Assembly: GCA_019358875.1 (NCBI GenBank)
Contig: JAHHIF010000028.1
Location: 1 to 64,000, forward strand
Length of the DNA: 64,000 bases
Reading direction: 5' to 3'
DNA from: Symplocastrum torsivum CPER-KK1
GTDB taxonomy: Bacteria > Cyanobacteriota > Cyanobacteriia > Cyanobacteriales > Coleofasciculaceae
Position numbers and translations under genes: made by a program. This document shows positions 17,623 to 24,765 of this stretch, piece by piece; within the stretch, counting starts at the first letter, position 1; each line of letters begins with the position of its first letter. The notes under the pieces were generated by a model that saw only the letters and a program-made list of their open reading frames with translations, did no database searches and was not told the DNA's origin.

Positions 17623-18057
17623 ATGTTGTCCTGTCAGAACCCTATTTTGCGTGTTCTTGTTGTTGATGACCATGAGCTAACTCGCTTCAGTCTGAAGCTG
17701 GCGCTATCTAACCAGAGGGACATAGAACTGGTTGGTTTGGCAAGCAACGGGAAAGAAGCGATCGCAATGGTTGAGCGCTATCGTCCTGATGTCGTCATCC
17801 TCGACTTACAAATGCCTGTGATGGATGGCTTAAGCGCTTCTACCCATATCAAAGGCATTAACCCAAATACTCAAATCATTGCTTATTCTTCAGTGGATGA
17901 CCCCCAGATTGAAGTCATGAGCCAAACCGCTAGGGTTGATTTCTTCTGTAAGAAGGACACTGCTACCAAAGATTTAATCAACATCGTCAAGGAAGTGGGT
18001 AGCCGCAGTCCTCAATCCCCTGACGGAAATAACAACCAAAGCTACACCGGACAATAA
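17623..18057 (+). CDS. Single-domain response regulator (receiver only)
   Basis: A 144-residue REC domain: 'RVLVVDDHELTRFSLKLALS' with the acidic pair, phosphoacceptor Asp in 'VVILDLQMPVMDG', conserved Ser/Thr region 'IIAYSSVDD' and Lys in 'DFFCKKDT'. The sequence is closest in style to NarL/FixJ receivers, but the DNA-binding helix-turn-helix is missing; only a short polar tail (SPQSPDGNNNQSYTGQ) follows. It therefore acts by protein contact rather than by binding DNA itself. No histidine kinase is adjacent. A terminator follows at 18061-18095. Confidence 0.9.
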   Translation: MLSCQNPILRVLVVDDHELTRFSLKLALSNQRDIELVGLASNGKEAIAMVERYRPDVVILDLQMPVMDGLSASTHIKGINPNTQIIAYSSVDDPQIEVMSQTARVDFFCKKDTATKDLINIVKEVGSRSPQSPDGNNNQSYTGQ

Positions 18058-18099
18058 AAATTGCCGCTCTAGCAAAAGAAGTGTAAGAGCGGCAATTTT
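18058..18099. terminator. Bidirectional terminator
   Basis: Stem TTGCCGCTCT (18061-18070) pairs perfectly with AGAGCGGCAA (18086-18095), flanked by A-run on the left and TTTT on the right, so the stem extends with A-T pairs. It separates the receiver gene (+) from the converging small gene at 18112-18297 (-) and could serve both. Confidence 0.85.
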
Positions 18100-18111
18100 G
18101 AGCAGCTACAG

Positions 18112-18297
18112 TTAGCTAGCTCCTGTTGTTTCCGGGAAAGTACGCTTAAATTCCTCAATTAGGTCATCTAGTTCTTCCAGCGCCTGATTGACATCAATTC
18201 TTAGTGTGCCTAAATCTGGCTTTTCCAAAAGCTGCACTAGAGATTCCCGATGGCTTTCGATCAGGGCGATCCGTTCCTTAAGTGTTTGTGGGTCCAT
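18112..18297 (-). CDS. Small coiled-coil protein, unknown function
   Basis: A 61-62-residue acidic helical protein, MDPQTLKERIALIESHRESL, then NQALEELDDLIEEFKRTFPE. Heptad-like leucines suggest a coiled coil. I do not recognise a named family, but its regular codon use and clean terminator support a real gene. It lies 44 bases downstream of the 86-aa gene on the same strand, so the two could be co-transcribed. The MM start leaves two adjacent ATGs (18300 or 18297). Confidence 0.55.
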   Translation of the reverse strand: MDPQTLKERIALIESHRESLVQLLEKPDLGTLRIDVNQALEELDDLIEEFKRTFPETTGAS

Positions 18298-18341
18298 CAT
18301 TGGCTTACGTTACCTTTCTTTATATCTAGATACTGACAAGA

Positions 18342-18602
18342 CTAGCGCAGGAAAGGCGGACGTTTCGGGTTTGCAGGCTTGTTTTTGATAACTTCTGAAA
18401 TAAATCGCTTCAGTGCTTTATCACGATTTTTCATAAAAGCAGCCCAGAAGCCTGGTTGAAACTCATCCATAGTCTTGGCTAACGCCCAAACATCTACAGC
18501 CAAAATGTTATACAGAGTTTCATCCTCCTGCTTCAGGGAATTGAGCTGGTCGAGGATGGTGCTACTTTTTTCTGTAGCGTGCTGGCGTTCTTCCTTAATC
18601 AT
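18342..18602 (-). CDS. Conserved-looking small protein, unknown function
   Basis: An 86-residue protein: MIKEERQHATEKSSTILDQL, then EDETLYNILAVDVWALAKTM and GFWAAFMKNRDKALKRFISE, with a basic, proline-rich end (NKPANPKRPPFLR). No domain recognised; no signal peptide. Mixed helix content and a basic tail would allow nucleic-acid or membrane-surface binding, but this is speculation. Probably a two-gene unit with the 62-aa gene downstream. Confidence 0.5.
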   Translation of the reverse strand: MIKEERQHATEKSSTILDQLNSLKQEDETLYNILAVDVWALAKTMDEFQPGFWAAFMKNRDKALKRFISEVIKNKPANPKRPPFLR

Positions 18603-18723
18603 ATTGAAGACTGGGCTAGGGATAAAGGATGGCAGATAAATACAACTATAGGCTAGACACTTCAGAAGTCACCCACAGCCAACGATAATGAATCTGAAGT
18701 AGATGCTAGGAGAGATAATCAGT

Positions 18724-19293
18724 GTGAAAATATTACCTCAAACTTCTCTAGGAACATTGGGTTTGTGGGTCGGTGGTGTTCTCACCATCACAGGCTTCAT
18801 CGCCTATGCTACCGCCAATGCAACCTTAAATCTGGCAGGATTCTTCTACGGAATTCCCCTTTTACTCGGAGGTCTTGCCCTCAAAGCCTCGGAATTAAAG
18901 CCGATACCCTTCAGCCAGCCAACCACGCCTGAGGTGCTGAAACTGCGATCGCTTAAAGCCACTTCCACTCAAAACCAAATTCGTGACGATGTTACACGGT
19001 ATCGTTATGGTCAAGAAGCCCATCTAGATAGTTCCCTTGAAGCGCTGAAGTTATCACCCACCGATGAGGAAAGACCAGTTTTGATCGGCTTACGAGAAAC
19101 TGAAGTGGATGGTGAGTATGTTTTAGTGTTGGAGTTTAACTCCCCGCTTATTTCCTTTGAGACTTGGCAGCAAAAACGGGAAAAAGTTGAGAAATTTTTT
19201 GGTCCTGGTGTTCGAGTTGAGATCACACAGCCAGAAAGCGATCGCATTGATGTCGCCTTAATTACCACTCCTCAAGAAGCAACCAGCGTCTAG
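18724..19293 (+). CDS. DUF2854 membrane protein
   Basis: About 189 residues, VKILPQTSLGTLGLWVGGVL, then a second hydrophobic segment 'LNLAGFFYGIPLLLGGLAL', followed by a soluble region of about 120 residues. The paired membrane segments and 'LGTLGL.VGG.LT..GF.AYAT.NATLNL.GFFYGIPLLLGGLALK' match the DUF2854 family shared by cyanobacteria and plastids. The function is not established. I place the start at GTG 18724, preceded by AGGAGA ten bases upstream; an in-frame ATG at 18703 lacks a ribosome-binding site. Confidence 0.85.
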   Translation: MKILPQTSLGTLGLWVGGVLTITGFIAYATANATLNLAGFFYGIPLLLGGLALKASELKPIPFSQPTTPEVLKLRSLKATSTQNQIRDDVTRYRYGQEAHLDSSLEALKLSPTDEERPVLIGLRETEVDGEYVLVLEFNSPLISFETWQQKREKVEKFFGPGVRVEITQPESDRIDVALITTPQEATSV

Positions 19294-19313
19294 AGACATT
19301 CCCTGTAACCTCT

Positions 19314-19571
19314 CTACTTTTCCATCCGCACAACGTACCACTGTAAATACTGTCCAGGGCCAACATCAAGATCGCAAGACGTTTCCATCAAATACTGAGC
19401 TTGTTCCTCTACAGAAGCAAACTTCTGCAAATCTCGCGGCAAGTCATCCTGACGAGTCGCTAAAATTGCCTTGAGTTTTTCTAGTAATTCTTCTGGTGTC
19501 AGGAATTGCTCTGGTTGATTGGGTTCCAGAACAACAAAAGCGTCTTCCTGAAACATGATCGAGTCTGGCAT
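19314..19571 (-). CDS. CRR7 family (chlororespiratory reduction 7) protein
   Basis: An 85-residue protein: MPDSIMFQEDAFVVLEPNQP, then EQFLTPEELLEKLKAIL, 'LPRDLQKF.S.E.QA..L..TSC.L....GQYLQWY.VR'. This pattern is the CRR7 family. In plant chloroplasts CRR7 is needed for assembly or stability of the NDH-1 (photosynthetic complex I) subcomplex; the cyanobacterial relatives are small soluble proteins whose role is inferred from this. It converges on the DUF2854 gene, 20 bases apart. Length is typical for the family. Confidence 0.8.
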   Translation of the reverse strand: MPDSIMFQEDAFVVLEPNQPEQFLTPEELLEKLKAILATRQDDLPRDLQKFASVEEQAQYLMETSCDLDVGPGQYLQWYVVRMEK

Positions 19572-19646
19572 TTTTAACTCCTAGCTTGCATGAAACTTAA
19601 GTGAACCCTTTCCCTAGAGAGGTTATCTAAGGGTAGGAAATCGCTA

Positions 19647-21152
19647 TTGTCAAGTGTACTGCTATCAACCGATGACCTGAATATGTTCCTCTCCCTCAAC
19701 TACGAACCCGCCTTGGAATCCTTGGGAACTGACTACTTTGACAAAGTAGCAGCAGCAGAATTTCCTCAGCATATCTTGAGGTTTCGCAATGACCACCTGT
19801 TACCGATACTGGGACTCGTCCCCAAAGAAGTCACCGACGCTGATTTTATCCAAGCCTTTGGCAAATTCGAGGGCGTGCGACCCTTTTTGGCACTACGGTA
19901 CCACGGCTATCAGTTTGGCGAATATAACCCCAGGCTAGGGGATGGTAGAGGCTTTCTCTACGGTCAAGTGCGAGGAACCGATGGCGAACTCTACGACTTT
20001 GGGACAAAGGGTTCTGGAACAACCCCCTACTCTAGAGGTGGGGACGGGAAACTCACGCTTAAAGGTGGTGTTCGGGAAGTGCTTGCAGCAGAAGCGCTAT
20101 ACAGCCTCGGTGTTCGCACGTCCCGATGTCTAAGTTTGATTGAGACGGGTGAAGATTTGTGGCGGGGAGATGAACCGTCTCCTACCCGTTCTTCTGTGAT
20201 GATACGTTTTAGTCGTTCCCACATCCGGTTTGGCACTTTTGAACGGTTGCACTATTTCAAGCGTCCAGATTTGATCAAAAAGCTGTTAAATCATGTGATT
20301 GAGCAGTATTACCCGAAGATTACCCCCCTAGCCCCCCTTACTAAGGGAATAAGAGATGAGGAGATTAAGGGGGGGGCAAGAGATGAGGAGCAATATATAC
20401 AGTTTTATGCCGAGTTAGTAGAACGTGTTGCTCAACTGGTGGCGCAGTGGATGGCGGCTGGTTTCTGTCATGCTGTTTTGAACACGGACAATATGTCAAT
20501 CACGGGGGAAAGTTTTGATTATGGGCCTTATGCCTTTATCCCAACTTATAACCCAGAGTTTACGGCTGCTTATTTTGACTATTACGGGCGCTACAGTTAC
20601 AGCAATCAACCGGGGATTTGTAAGTTGAACTTAGAGATGCTTCAGCTACCCTTAGGGGCGGTAATTCCCCAACCGGATATGGAAGCGGCGTTAGCAACGT
20701 TTGATGACCATTTTTACAACGCTTATGGGCAGTTAATGCTCAATAAGTTAGGCTTTGACGTGCTGCCAGAACCACAAACCGACGCAGTAGTGGGTGATAC
20801 AATTCAATTTCTCAAAGATAGTCAAGTCGGCTATCACGCCTTCTTTGCGGAACTCGCACAACAGTTTAACTCTAGCTGGCGAGATGATAGGGCACAGATT
20901 TTCAGTAGTGCATCGTTCTTGGAAACAGATGAGCAGCGTACACTTTTAGACAAATGGCGACAGACATACCATCACGCATTACAGAGTCTATCAGCGGTTG
21001 AGTTGGAGAATATTGCTAAGCGATTACGGCATCATAACCCCAAAACGGCGTTACTTCGACCTATGATTGAAGAAGTTTGGGATGCGATCGCACAGGACAA
21101 TAATTGGCAGCCTTTTTCCGATCTAGTGAAGCGATTACAAACTAAGGAGTGA
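19647..21152 (+). CDS. selO: Protein adenylyltransferase SelO (YdiU) family
   Basis: A 501-residue pseudokinase-fold enzyme. Motifs: 'RYHGYQFGEYNPRLGDGRGF', 'YDFGTKGSGTTPYSRGGDGK' and 'LKGGVREVLAAEAL', then 'NTDNMSITGESFDYGPYAFI'. SelO proteins transfer AMP from ATP to Ser/Thr/Tyr of target proteins, linked to redox stress. The TTG at 19647 has AGGA eight bases upstream; the first ATG is 19683, so the start is uncertain. Between 'IEQYYPKI' and 'QYIQFYAELVERV' there is an extra ~25-residue segment encoded by an intergenic-type C/G-run repeat (20325-20385), which keeps the frame. Confidence 0.9.
   Translation: MSSVLLSTDDLNMFLSLNYEPALESLGTDYFDKVAAAEFPQHILRFRNDHLLPILGLVPKEVTDADFIQAFGKFEGVRPFLALRYHGYQFGEYNPRLGDGRGFLYGQVRGTDGELYDFGTKGSGTTPYSRGGDGKLTLKGGVREVLAAEALYSLGVRTSRCLSLIETGEDLWRGDEPSPTRSSVMIRFSRSHIRFGTFERLHYFKRPDLIKKLLNHVIEQYYPKITPLAPLTKGIRDEEIKGGARDEEQYIQFYAELVERVAQLVAQWMAAGFCHAVLNTDNMSITGESFDYGPYAFIPTYNPEFTAAYFDYYGRYSYSNQPGICKLNLEMLQLPLGAVIPQPDMEAALATFDDHFYNAYGQLMLNKLGFDVLPEPQTDAVVGDTIQFLKDSQVGYHAFFAELAQQFNSSWRDDRAQIFSSASFLETDEQRTLLDKWRQTYHHALQSLSAVELENIAKRLRHHNPKTALLRPMIEEVWDAIAQDNNWQPFSDLVKRLQTKE
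20325..20390. repeat. Dispersed C-run/G-run repeat inserted in frame in selO
   Basis: The segment holds ACCCCCCTAGCCCCCCTTAC, a spacer, and ATTAAGGGGGGGG, a layout I know as a common intergenic palindromic repeat in cyanobacteria. The word AAGAGATGAGGAG occurs twice (from about 20351 and 20379). It is translated as TPLAPLTKGIRDEEIKGG, a stretch that the SelO family does not otherwise have at this point. Confidence 0.7.
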
Positions 21153-21178
21153 TAGTTTTAACTAAAAAATTAGTATCA

Positions 21179-21913
21179 CTAGCCGTCGCTAAGTGTTTCA
21201 TTCCCAGGTTTTTGAGCAACTGCACGTCGTTCCTGCCAGACTTGCAAACTAAAAATACAGGTAATTAACCAAACTAAGCCTGCGGCGTACCCAGCAACGA
21301 TATCAGTCGGCCAGTGAACACCAAGATACAGCCGACTTAAGCCAATCCCTGTTACTAACAGAATCGTTAAGCTGATAATCCCTATCCGCCACAAGGGAAA
21401 CTTGGAACTCACTAAGTAGCCAATTATCCCAAAAATCACCATTGAAATCATGGCATGACCACTGGGGAAGCTGTACTGTCCGACATCGACAACTCGTTCC
21501 CAGAGCATTGGTCTTGCCCGACCAAATAGTACTTTGAGCAAATTGTTTAACGCAATGGCACCCGCTGCGGCAATTATGAGAATTGTAGCTTGCGATCGCT
21601 GTCCTCGCGTCAGTAACCAAGTGCCGATAACCAGACACACTATCAGTAAAATTACTGGTTCCCCCAGGAAGGTAAAACCTAGCATGACTTTATCCAGCAC
21701 CGGGGTATGTAATTCTTTAAGAGTCAGTAAAATTTCCTTATCAAATGTAAAGCTTTCTTTGTCGAGGATTTCATCAGCGATCGCACTAAATAACCACAAA
21801 CCTAGGGCAGCTAGCAAAAATCCAGCCACCCGAATCGTCAACAGTAGTGGCAGCAGGTGTTCTCGCACCCTAGACGGCAAAGCTAAAATTAACTCTCGGC
21901 TGAGCTTAGGCAT
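21179..21913 (-). CDS. PAP2 family phosphatase
   Basis: A 244-residue integral membrane enzyme of the type 2 phosphatidic acid phosphatase family. The three catalytic motifs are visible: 'KVLFGRARP', 'SFPSGHAM' and 'SRLYLGVHWPTDIVAG', the last with the active-site His. Five to six hydrophobic segments surround them. Family members remove phosphate from lipid phosphates such as phosphatidate or undecaprenyl diphosphate. The ATG overlaps the stop of the preceding 83-aa gene (TAATG), indicating translational coupling. Confidence 0.9.
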   Translation of the reverse strand: MPKLSRELILALPSRVREHLLPLLLTIRVAGFLLAALGLWLFSAIADEILDKESFTFDKEILLTLKELHTPVLDKVMLGFTFLGEPVILLIVCLVIGTWLLTRGQRSQATILIIAAAGAIALNNLLKVLFGRARPMLWERVVDVGQYSFPSGHAMISMVIFGIIGYLVSSKFPLWRIGIISLTILLVTGIGLSRLYLGVHWPTDIVAGYAAGLVWLITCIFSLQVWQERRAVAQKPGNETLSDG

Positions 21914-22164
21914 TATTGTGATCTCACAACTGGCGGCAGACTTTCCCAGGCTTGCGCCACAATATCACTGAGCCAGCGTCTTTGGGCCTGGTCAAGTAAA
22001 GTATCTTCCGCTAGCACTTCGGCGGTTAAATCGTCTAGAGACTGTCCCTGTTGGCGAGCTATCTGAATGACACCCGCGATCGCTGCCGCCACCAATTCTT
22101 CATCGACGGGTTTTTGACGTAGAGCCACAATTTCTTGAGGGCTAACTGGGATGGGATAATTCAT
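21913..22164 (-). CDS. Small conserved-looking protein upstream of PAP2 gene
   Basis: An 83-residue acidic helical protein, MNYPIPVSPQEIVALRQKPV, then DEELVAAAIAGVIQIARQQG and LDDLTAEVLAEDTLLDQAQR. I do not recognise a named domain. It overlaps the PAP2 start codon by one base, so the two are almost certainly one operon. No signal peptide or membrane segment. Confidence 0.65.
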   Translation of the reverse strand: MNYPIPVSPQEIVALRQKPVDEELVAAAIAGVIQIARQQGQSLDDLTAEVLAEDTLLDQAQRRWLSDIVAQAWESLPPVVRSQ

Positions 22165-22322
22165 GGCTAGTTAACAACGGCACCCCTTACATTAACAAAA
22201 TGAGAAACGTGTAAACTTTTTTTTCTAATCTTAAACAAATCAGTATCCGGAAGCTTAGCGTATTTTGTCCGCTTTTGACCTCCGTCTTCTTTCGTAATTG
22301 ACTACCCGATGAGATCACCAAG

Positions 22323-24437
22323 ATGAAAGAACTTTTCTACGTAGAATTACCTACCCCGGATACAGATGCCGTCTGCACCTGGTTACAACAGGAATGGCAG
22401 CCTGAGCGTGGGAAGAAAATTATTACTCGTGACGGTATCCGTTTGCAATTCGAGGGTGTAACTTCCAGCAATCAAAATCCTACAGCGGCGACGGAAACGA
22501 TTCCGGAAATTTCCGTATTTCTTTGGTCAGTGCAGCGAACGACCTACCTTAAAGCCTTTCGCTGGGCTGTTGAGTCTATTAGAGGTGAGCATCAAATCTT
22601 ACAACAGCTTGAGCGTAGTCTGAGAAGTCAATTTCCCTACCAATATCCTGAACCACCAGCCGTTGATTTATCCAAGCAATCAATCTTTGAAGCCTTAGCG
22701 GCATATTATCCTCAGACTGTCCATTTCTTTCAAAAAATGCCGAATGGGGAATATGACCTCAACCGCGTCTACTGGTGGGAGAAGCAATGGCGTGAGGGAG
22801 TCCGTAATCCCCAAAAGCCCAAGCAAGTCATATTTTCTCAGAAGGGTAAATCGGGAGATGGGGAGAACTTACCTGAACATCCCAGTTACGACTTAATCTA
22901 TATCGGCGGTGCTTTGGGAGTCATCCATGCTGCTGTTATGGCACGACTGGGTTATCGAGTGTTGCTCATTGAGCGACTACCCTTTGGACGGATGAACCGG
23001 GAATGGAATATCTCACGGGATGAGTTCCAAAGCTTGATTGAGCTAGGTTTATTTACTTCAGCAGAGTTTGAGAGCCTCATTGCTAGAGAATACGTTGATG
23101 GCTTTAATAAATTCTTTGATGGCAACAATCCACCTCATCTCAAAGCCGCTGTTTTGCATACGCCTACAGTCCTCAATGTCGCATTAGATTCTGAGAAACT
23201 GTTACAGCTATGTAGCGAAAAGCTTAGAAAAGCTGGTGGAGAAATTTGGGATGAGACAGAGTTTATCCGGGCAGATATTCATCCCAATCAAGTCGTCGTT
23301 GAACTGCAACACCTGCCAAGTCAAGCGCATCGACAAGCTAGGGGGCATCTGTTAGTCGATGCGATGGGAACCGCTTCACCGATCGCATGGCAGTTGAATG
23401 GTGGTCGTGCTTTTGATAGTGTTTGCCCAACTGTAGGGGCTGTGGTTGCAAAGGGGTTTGAGCGGGGAGTGTGGGATTCTGATTATGGCGATGTTCTTTA
23501 TAGCCATGGAGATGTCTCACGAGGGCGCCAGCTAATTTGGGAGTTATTCCCCGGTGCGGGTGAAGAACTCACCATTTATTTATTTCATTACCATCAGGTG
23601 AATCCGAGGAATCCTGGCTCACTGCTGGAGATGTATGAAGACTTTTTCACGATTCTCCCAGAGTACCGTCGCTGTGACATGGAAAAGCTGGTGTGGAAGA
23701 AACCGACGTTTGGCTACATTCCAGGACATTTTAGTGTAGGAAGTCGCGATCGCATTGTTGCATTTGATCGCCTTGTGTCCGTCGGCGATGCTGCCTCACT
23801 CCAGTCTCCCCTAGTTTTCACGGGCTTTGGCTCCCTGATTCGCAATCTTTACCGCCTTACTAACCTTTTGGACACTGCGCTACGGCATAACCTTCTTAGT
23901 GCCCAAGACTTGAATCAGATTCGTGCCTATCAAAGCAACGTCTCAGTGACCTGGCTATTTTCCAAAGGCATGATGGTGCCTACAGGCCGCCACCTGCCAC
24001 CTCAGCGGCTTAATTCAATGCTCAATACCTTCTTCGGGCTGTTAGCAGACGAACCCCCAGTTGTTGCCGACAACTTCATCAAAGACCGCGCCGACTGGTT
24101 CACCTTCAACAGACTTGCACTGAAAGCAGCAGGGAGAAACCCTGCACTCTTACCTTGGATTTGGGAACTGGCGGGTTCAAAAGATATCTTTCGCTGGCTA
24201 GGTAGTTACTTCAATTTCACAGCTTACGCCTTAGTTAGCTGGTTACTCAGAGGTTGGTTCCCTAGTTTCATCCGGCGTATACAGCCTTGGGTAGAAAATC
24301 GTTATCCTGCTCTCTGGCTCAGACTGTTGGCTCAAAGCTATGCGATTACTGCTGGTCTAGGTCGTCCTGAAAGAGTGAAGATTAAGGAAGTTCAAGTGAC
24401 CAGTGAAACGCTTAATGAACTGCCCCGTCCTCAATAG
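22323..24437 (+). CDS. cruA: CruA/CruP-type lycopene cyclase family flavoprotein
   Basis: A 704-residue protein. The FAD/NAD-binding strand 'YDLIYIGGALGVIHAAVMAR' with 'GYRVLLIERLPFGRMNREWN' and 'ISRDEFQSLIELGLF' is the signature of the CruA family, which cyclises lycopene in carotenoid synthesis in green sulfur bacteria and many cyanobacteria. The paralogue CruP shares the motif 'EWNISR'; from length and the 'ERLPFGRMNREWNISR' wording I favour CruA. The first ~190 residues precede the flavin domain. A possible membrane-associated C-terminus follows ('YFNFTAYALVSWLLRGWFPS'). Standing alone, with no other carotenoid gene nearby. Confidence 0.75.
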   Translation: MKELFYVELPTPDTDAVCTWLQQEWQPERGKKIITRDGIRLQFEGVTSSNQNPTAATETIPEISVFLWSVQRTTYLKAFRWAVESIRGEHQILQQLERSLRSQFPYQYPEPPAVDLSKQSIFEALAAYYPQTVHFFQKMPNGEYDLNRVYWWEKQWREGVRNPQKPKQVIFSQKGKSGDGENLPEHPSYDLIYIGGALGVIHAAVMARLGYRVLLIERLPFGRMNREWNISRDEFQSLIELGLFTSAEFESLIAREYVDGFNKFFDGNNPPHLKAAVLHTPTVLNVALDSEKLLQLCSEKLRKAGGEIWDETEFIRADIHPNQVVVELQHLPSQAHRQARGHLLVDAMGTASPIAWQLNGGRAFDSVCPTVGAVVAKGFERGVWDSDYGDVLYSHGDVSRGRQLIWELFPGAGEELTIYLFHYHQVNPRNPGSLLEMYEDFFTILPEYRRCDMEKLVWKKPTFGYIPGHFSVGSRDRIVAFDRLVSVGDAASLQSPLVFTGFGSLIRNLYRLTNLLDTALRHNLLSAQDLNQIRAYQSNVSVTWLFSKGMMVPTGRHLPPQRLNSMLNTFFGLLADEPPVVADNFIKDRADWFTFNRLALKAAGRNPALLPWIWELAGSKDIFRWLGSYFNFTAYALVSWLLRGWFPSFIRRIQPWVENRYPALWLRLLAQSYAITAGLGRPERVKIKEVQVTSETLNELPRPQ

Positions 24438-24765
24438 GCAGATTTATTGTGGGGTGGGCATCCTGCCCGCCCTATAGCTTTGACAGGCTTTCCGGCTTGT
24501 CCCACAAGAAAATGTATTTGCACAATTAGGATGCTCCCGAACAAAGTAGCTCTATTTCATCCAAATAAAAGCTGATACCGATAGGGCAGCCAAGCACGTC
24601 CGTCTTCCGGAAGAGACGGCAAGCACTCCTAAGGATTACGGTTGTGCCCACTGAGCAAAGTCCACCTTAGAGGGATACATTGTATTTACGAAGTACATAA
24701 AACTTTATATAAGGGTGATGTTCAGTTCACCCAATTATTAAACCGCTCGGTAAGGTGAACCCACC
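24438..24765. other. clpC leader region with two alternative hairpins
   Basis: The left end (about 24447-24515) has repeat-like wording (GGGTGGGCATCCTGCCCGCC). Close to the clpC start, GTTCACC (24725-24731) can pair with GGTGAAC (24754-24760), which would hide the AAGGTG ribosome-binding site six bases before the ATG. Its overlapping part TCACCC (24727-24732) can instead pair with the upstream GGGTGA (24713-24718). The two hairpins exclude each other, which is the layout of a leader switch. That it regulates clpC is inference. Confidence 0.45.
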
